DNA from: Cyanobacteria bacterium UBA8803 | Lineage (GTDB): Bacteria > Cyanobacteriota > Cyanobacteriia > Cyanobacteriales > Coleofasciculaceae | NCBI GenBank assembly: GCA_003505715.1 | Contig: DNXU01000416.1 | Coordinates: 1-5,946 of the forward strand | DNA length: 5,946 bases | Reading direction: 5' to 3' | Part shown: in pieces, positions 5,417 to 5,946 of the stretch | Position numbering within the stretch: the stretch's first letter is position 1 | How the letters are laid out: each line of letters opens with the position of its first letter | Translations under genes and position numbers: made by a program | Notes under the pieces: generated by a model | What the model was told of the DNA's origin: nothing | Database searches by the model: none | Seen by the model: the letters and a program-made list of their open reading frames with translations, nothing else

Positions 5417-5857
5417 ATGTTTAGGGGGATTTGGCGGCGGTTGGTGAGGTTGTTTCAGAATCTGTTCGGCAAAAGGCAGGAGGTTCGCCCTAAACCTGAG
5501 GCTACTGCTACGCCGAAACCTCTAGAGGATGCAGATTATGAGTATCTGTTTCGGCAGTTGCTCGAAGGAGTAGCGCACGGCTGGCAGCAGGCGCGGATCG
5601 TACAGTTTTTTGATGGACTCAAAGGACGCACTACTCATGCTGAATGGGTAGGGTGGTTAAGCCGTTTTGGGGAAAAGGTACTGGCATCGCGAGCTTCAAA
5701 TCGCGAGTTGGCTATGCGGCTGGTACAGGTGGGAGAGGCAATGCAATCTATTCCCTCGATTCGAGAAATAGGAGAAGCAGCTTATAAGATTGGGCAGCAG
5801 GTACTGACGAGGGAGCATAACGGGATAGTATGGGAATACGATGGGCCAGATGGTTAA
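5417..5857 (+). CDS. Cyanobacterial protein like the N-terminal part of TPR proteins, without TPRs
   Basis: 146 residues from ATG with a strong Shine-Dalgarno (AGGGGGAAG, ending 3 bases before the start). Residues 1-20 form a basic amphipathic helix rich in Trp, Arg, Leu and Phe (GIWRRLVRLFQNLFGKRQ), which may touch a membrane or partner. A Pro/Lys/Ala linker follows (about 22-35). A helical domain spans about 38-132, with YEYLFRQLLEGVAHGWQQAR 42-61, WVGWLSRFGEKVLAS 77-91 and an EIGEAAYKIGQQVLTRE segment at 117-133. It ends VWEYDGPDG. From memory, this domain and the WEYDGPD end precede tetratricopeptide repeats in larger cyanobacterial proteins. Here a stop follows at once and nothing TPR-like is encoded downstream, so it is either a natural short form or truncated. 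The function of the family is unknown to me; an adaptor or scaffold role would be a guess. Confidence 0.75.
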   Translation: MFRGIWRRLVRLFQNLFGKRQEVRPKPEATATPKPLEDADYEYLFRQLLEGVAHGWQQARIVQFFDGLKGRTTHAEWVGWLSRFGEKVLASRASNRELAMRLVQVGEAMQSIPSIREIGEAAYKIGQQVLTREHNGIVWEYDGPDG

Positions 5858-5878
5858 CTTCAAATGCAACCTCATCCC

Positions 5879-5946
5879 TTAGCATCTTGAAGCCGCTACC
5901 GTAATTGCTTTTGCGATCGCCGATGGAGAAATTTCTTGTTCCCCCC
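5879..5946 (-). CDS. Possible C-terminal end of a minus-strand gene, cut by the window edge
   Basis: On the minus strand a frame entering from the right edge reads EQEISPSAIAKAITVAASRC and stops at TAA 5879-5881. It contains a HIP1 site (5913-5920). The composition looks protein-like, but only about 20 codons are visible and other frames are also open, so this is weak. It would converge with the 146-residue gene across a 21-base gap. Confidence 0.2.
   Translation of the reverse strand, partial: GEQEISPSAIAKAITVAASRC

Overview
The window looks like cyanobacterial chromosome. Five perfect copies of the octamer GCGATCGC (HIP1) occur, at 2488, 3200, 4386, 4935 and 5913, where about 0.1 would be expected by chance. 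The protein families are also ones typical of filamentous, gene-rich cyanobacteria. No RNA gene, transposase or CRISPR array is visible.

Left part (1-3060, plus strand): two tandem paralogues carry a formylglycine-generating-enzyme-like (FGE, C-type-lectin fold) domain. The first is the larger, with an SAV_2336-type N-terminal module; its 5' end is cut by the window edge or by a G-rich tract. The second is essentially a bare FGE domain. Their last ~37 codons differ in a very particular way: over 23 aligned codons, 13 amino acids and 21 bases differ, yet all 23 third codon positions are identical. The flanks upstream differ mainly at synonymous third positions. This is the signature expected when a diversity-generating retroelement (DGR) overwrites a variable region from an adenine-rich (AAY-codon) template. 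I read both C-termini as DGR variable regions. No reverse transcriptase or template repeat lies in the window, so these would be targets served in trans or from outside the window.

Middle part (3209-4975, minus strand): an intact AAA+ ATPase of the IetA type, then a 74-residue ORF of unknown function, then a C-terminal remnant of an IetS-type subtilisin-like protease with no catalytic domain. This resembles a decayed IetAS defence operon whose ATPase has stayed intact.

Right part (4976-5946): a 441-base gap holds a perfect 18-bp inverted repeat and a frameshifted C-terminal gene remnant. After it comes a 146-residue plus-strand protein that matches the N-terminal part of cyanobacterial TPR proteins but stops before any TPR. 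The final ~70 bases may hold the end of another minus-strand gene.

Taken together, this is an accessory, conflict-island-like region: diversifying ligand-binding proteins beside degraded defence genes. The retroelement-type diversification of the FGE pair is the strongest unusual signal. Its link to the neighbouring IetA-like operon is only co-location.
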